From: Thalassotalea insulae
Lineage (GTDB): Bacteria; Pseudomonadota; Gammaproteobacteria; Enterobacterales; Alteromonadaceae
Assembly: GCF_030161395.1 (NCBI RefSeq)
Contig: NZ_BSST01000001.1
Location: forward strand, 2,108,001-2,172,000
Direction of reading: 5' to 3'
DNA: 64,000 nucleotides
Under the pieces are notes generated by a model. It had not been told where the DNA came from. It did no database searches and was given only the letters and a program-made list of their open reading frames with translations. Of the stretch, positions 62,083 through 64,000 are shown piece by piece. A program made the translations under genes and the position numbers. Position 1 is the stretch's first letter. Each line of letters starts with the position of its first letter.

Positions 62083-62184
62083 ATGCAGTTAATTCAACCT
62101 CAGACAAATAATAAACAAGTATTAAAGCGGCGATTATTAAAGCTATCACTGAAAGTATTCAATGCGACAATGGCGGGAAAATAA
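62083..62184 (+). CDS. SoxR-controlled 33-residue basic peptide
   Basis: An ORF too short for usual gene calling: MQLIQPQTNNKQVLKRRLLK then LSLKVFNATMAGK and stop. AAGGAG lies 7 bp before its ATG, an excellent site. It is the first ORF after the SoxR-type promoter and ends 1 bp before the start of the VOC gene, so the two are coupled. The peptide is cationic with an amphipathic middle; it could be a regulatory leader peptide or a functional small protein. No family recognised. Confidence 0.6.
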   Translation: MQLIQPQTNNKQVLKRRLLKLSLKVFNATMAGK

Positions 62185-62185
62185 T

Positions 62186-62608
62186 ATGATCAGAATAGAA
62201 CATTTGAATTTAGTAGTGGCAGATCTTGAGCAGGCATTAACTTTCTATCAAGCCGCGTTTCCTTATTGGAAAATACGTCAGCGCGGGCAAAGTCCGTGGT
62301 CGGGTAAAATGAGAAACTGGTTACATTTCGGAGATGATTTTCAGTATCTCACTTTCAATGATAATGGTGTTGGCACTATTAGAGAACTAGCGGGTCATCA
62401 AGTAGGATTAGCTCATTTTGCTTTTGTCGTGACTAATTTGGAGCAAGTAATTCAACGACTTGAACAAGCAGGTTTTAACATTGCTAAATCTGGTGCAGAC
62501 GAGCCGTTTCGCAGAAATGTTTATTTTATTGACAATGATGGTTTTGAAGTGGAGTTTGTTGAATATCTCAGTGATCTGCCAGAGCAACGTAATCTATCAA
62601 TTTCATAA
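62186..62608 (+). CDS. VOC-family (glyoxalase-like) protein
   Basis: A 140-residue protein of the vicinal-oxygen-chelate superfamily: MIRIEHLNLVVADLEQALTF with a candidate metal-ligand His6, HQVGLAHFAFVVTNLEQVIQ with another His in the second half, and NVYFIDNDGFEVEFVEYL with Glu ligands. The ATG at 62186 is chosen because the preceding small ORF stops at 62184 and this is the family N-terminus. It is expected to be induced through SoxR and may detoxify reactive aldehydes or antibiotics; the substrate is unknown. Confidence 0.87.
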   Translation: MIRIEHLNLVVADLEQALTFYQAAFPYWKIRQRGQSPWSGKMRNWLHFGDDFQYLTFNDNGVGTIRELAGHQVGLAHFAFVVTNLEQVIQRLEQAGFNIAKSGADEPFRRNVYFIDNDGFEVEFVEYLSDLPEQRNLSIS

Positions 62609-62812
62609 TTCACAATATTCACTAATATCCAATTTATTTAGCTAAGTGGTAAATTAGCGAAGTTATGGAAAAAATTCGCTAAGCGGTGTTGATTTCATTT
62701 AAACTAGTCTTAAGTTAGGTGCCAGTATATAAAGCTAAATTTAAACATATATTATTAAATGGTTAAGTGCTGCTGGTAATATTTTGATGAAAACACCTAA
62801 GGCCTAGTTGTT

Positions 62813-63736
62813 GTGACGAAAAACCTGATCCCTGTGGGTGAAGTAAATATTGATTTTTATAATGCGATGTTTGGTAGTGTGCATGCTTGCAATAGTATGA
62901 GCGCTATAGAAAGTGGTACATATGGTCGTGTGGTGAATATGCTTAAAGATCCAAAGGAATTGAGTGATCGCATGCCGCTGTTACCGGAAATGTTGATCAA
63001 ATTGTTGGATGCGTTAAAAGATCCTCACAGTGATATTTTTACCTATTTAGCCATTATCGAAAAAGACCCGACCTTTGCCGCCAAGGTAGTGGAAGTAGCA
63101 AATACTGCTAGATACAATCGTAATAACACCGAAGTGGTTTACTTACGTAAAGCGGCATCATTTTTAGGTACTTCCGGTTTAATGAAAATCGCCAGCACTT
63201 TATTATTGTCAGAAGTGATCCCTTGCGAACCCATATTTTATAAACTCTATGGCCGACAGATTTGGACACATTCAGTGCAATGTGCCAGCTTGTGTGAATT
63301 ATTGGCAAAAGAAGAAGGCGATAATGAGGCTGATGCTTATTTTATTGGTTTGATTCATGATTTAGGACGAATTATTGTTTTTCATTGCTTAACTGAAGTG
63401 ACAGGCAAGACATTCCGCTCATTAATGCCGTCCAGTCGGGAGTTTAAAGTATTGATGACCGACCTTTCGTTAGAGATCAGCCATTTATTAGCACAAGAGT
63501 GGCAACTACCTTCAATTTATATCGTGGCGCTTGAGCAGCAAAAAGAGCAAACACATGATACGTTAGCTGAGCTACTATTTCGTGCTAATCGCTTAAGTGA
63601 ACATTATTTGTTGTGGCAAAAACATGATGTTGTGATGAAAGACTATCAGAAGTTGCAGCAGCAATTAGCAATCAGTGATCAGGTTTTTGAACAGTTTAAT
63701 GAGCTTGCACCAGAAATAGCCGCTAATATGAGTTAA
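62813..63736 (+). CDS. HDOD-domain protein (paralogue of 47233)
   Basis: A 307-residue HDOD protein (LLPEMLIKLLDALKDPHSDI, AAKVVEVANTARYNRNNTEV, RQIWTHSVQCASLCELLAKE) with a better preserved HD signature (GLIHDLGRIIVF) than its paralogue at 47233. No metal site can be affirmed. The start is GTG at 62813 with AAGG about 12 bp upstream. A gap of 204 bp separates it from the VOC gene, so it has its own promoter. Confidence 0.87.
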   Translation: MTKNLIPVGEVNIDFYNAMFGSVHACNSMSAIESGTYGRVVNMLKDPKELSDRMPLLPEMLIKLLDALKDPHSDIFTYLAIIEKDPTFAAKVVEVANTARYNRNNTEVVYLRKAASFLGTSGLMKIASTLLLSEVIPCEPIFYKLYGRQIWTHSVQCASLCELLAKEEGDNEADAYFIGLIHDLGRIIVFHCLTEVTGKTFRSLMPSSREFKVLMTDLSLEISHLLAQEWQLPSIYIVALEQQKEQTHDTLAELLFRANRLSEHYLLWQKHDVVMKDYQKLQQQLAISDQVFEQFNELAPEIAANMS

Positions 63737-64000
63737 TGGCGGTTTGTGCGATTAAATCCGTTATGCTGTTAATTAACTCACTGTGAAAGGCTGATATATT
63801 GGCTTTGTCAGTTATGAACAGTTCGACTATTTTCGAGATTAAACATACTATTATGCTTAAACTTAATGTGAATCATCTATTTCTATCAATGGAATCTAAT
63901 ACACCGTATTAAAATATCTATTAATAGTTAATTATTTTCAAAGGGTTAAGTATTAATCCTGATCTTGTATAACTTTCTTATTCAACAGCCGATTCATTTA
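63737..64000. other. Intergenic right edge
   Basis: AT-rich sequence after the HDOD gene up to the window end. No gene or clear regulatory structure recognised. Confidence 0.35.

Noticed and set aside
1..64000. tRNA, rRNA, CRISPR, insertion sequence or prophage
   Set aside because: No cloverleaf sequences, repeat-spacer arrays, transposase or phage genes were recognised on either strand by reading; this is not a computed search.

Overview
The window looks like a chromosomal segment of a marine gammaproteobacterium of the Alteromonadales, most likely Colwelliaceae (Colwellia/Thalassotalea type). The grounds are the AT-rich composition, the housekeeping genes present (polA, gorA, prlC, rsmJ, soxR, ferritin), the prlC-rsmJ neighbourhood typical of gammaproteobacteria, and a heavy load of TonB-dependent uptake, M16 peptidase, HDOD and cyclic-di-GMP genes. 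No tRNA, rRNA, insertion sequence, prophage or CRISPR array was recognised. The assignment rests on gene content and protein character, not on a database search.

Left part (1-5.2 kb): a truncated galT runs off the left edge and diverges from a LacI-type regulator (GalR-like), with two near-identical operators between them. A periplasmic solute-binding protein, a LysR regulator divergent from a rhodanese, and an HD-domain protein follow. Next (5.2-17.5 kb) come a serine beta-lactamase-like lipoprotein and then the most notable block: a TonB receptor, a HmuY-type lipoprotein, an ExbB/TolQ-type channel protein, a DUF2149 protein and a 1391-residue periplasmic CobN-type chelatase in one minus-strand operon behind a Fur-box-like site. 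This is the gene set of the Bacteroidetes hmu heme-acquisition locus, rearranged. An exported metallo-beta-lactamase-fold protein and a second solute-binding protein (with a T9 run that appears to break its natural start) adjoin it.

Middle (17.5-41 kb): OmpA-family porin; a TM protein / MscS channel / ECF sigma factor operon; P-loop kinase; Lrp regulator divergent from a glutathione transferase; OmpR-type two-component pair; BaiN-type flavoprotein; DUF4397 lipoprotein with an orphan winged-helix regulator; ferritin and peroxiredoxin; a cupin/JmjC gene split by a one-base frameshift; a chemotaxis receptor; then rsmJ, a 3-methyladenine glycosylase, a membrane diguanylate cyclase and oligopeptidase A.

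Right part (41-64 kb): a 1522-residue sensor with beta-propeller, PAS, GGDEF and EAL domains, gorA, an HDOD protein, a membrane-tethered XRE regulator, polA, a candidate small RNA with its own promoter and terminator just downstream of polA (the position Spot 42 holds in enterics and vibrios), a ribbon-helix-helix/SPFH pair behind a 27-bp perfect palindrome, a TraB/GumN protein, three consecutive M16 peptidases, a lone receiver protein, soxR divergent from a SoxR-type promoter that drives an unlisted 33-residue peptide plus a VOC protein, and a second HDOD protein.

Shared themes are iron and heme handling (hmu-like operon, ferritin), redox defence (peroxiredoxin, GorA, SoxR, GST) and c-di-GMP/HDOD signalling. 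No single large unknown system dominates; the best leads are the hmu-like chelatase operon, the polA-linked small RNA and the SoxR-controlled small peptide.
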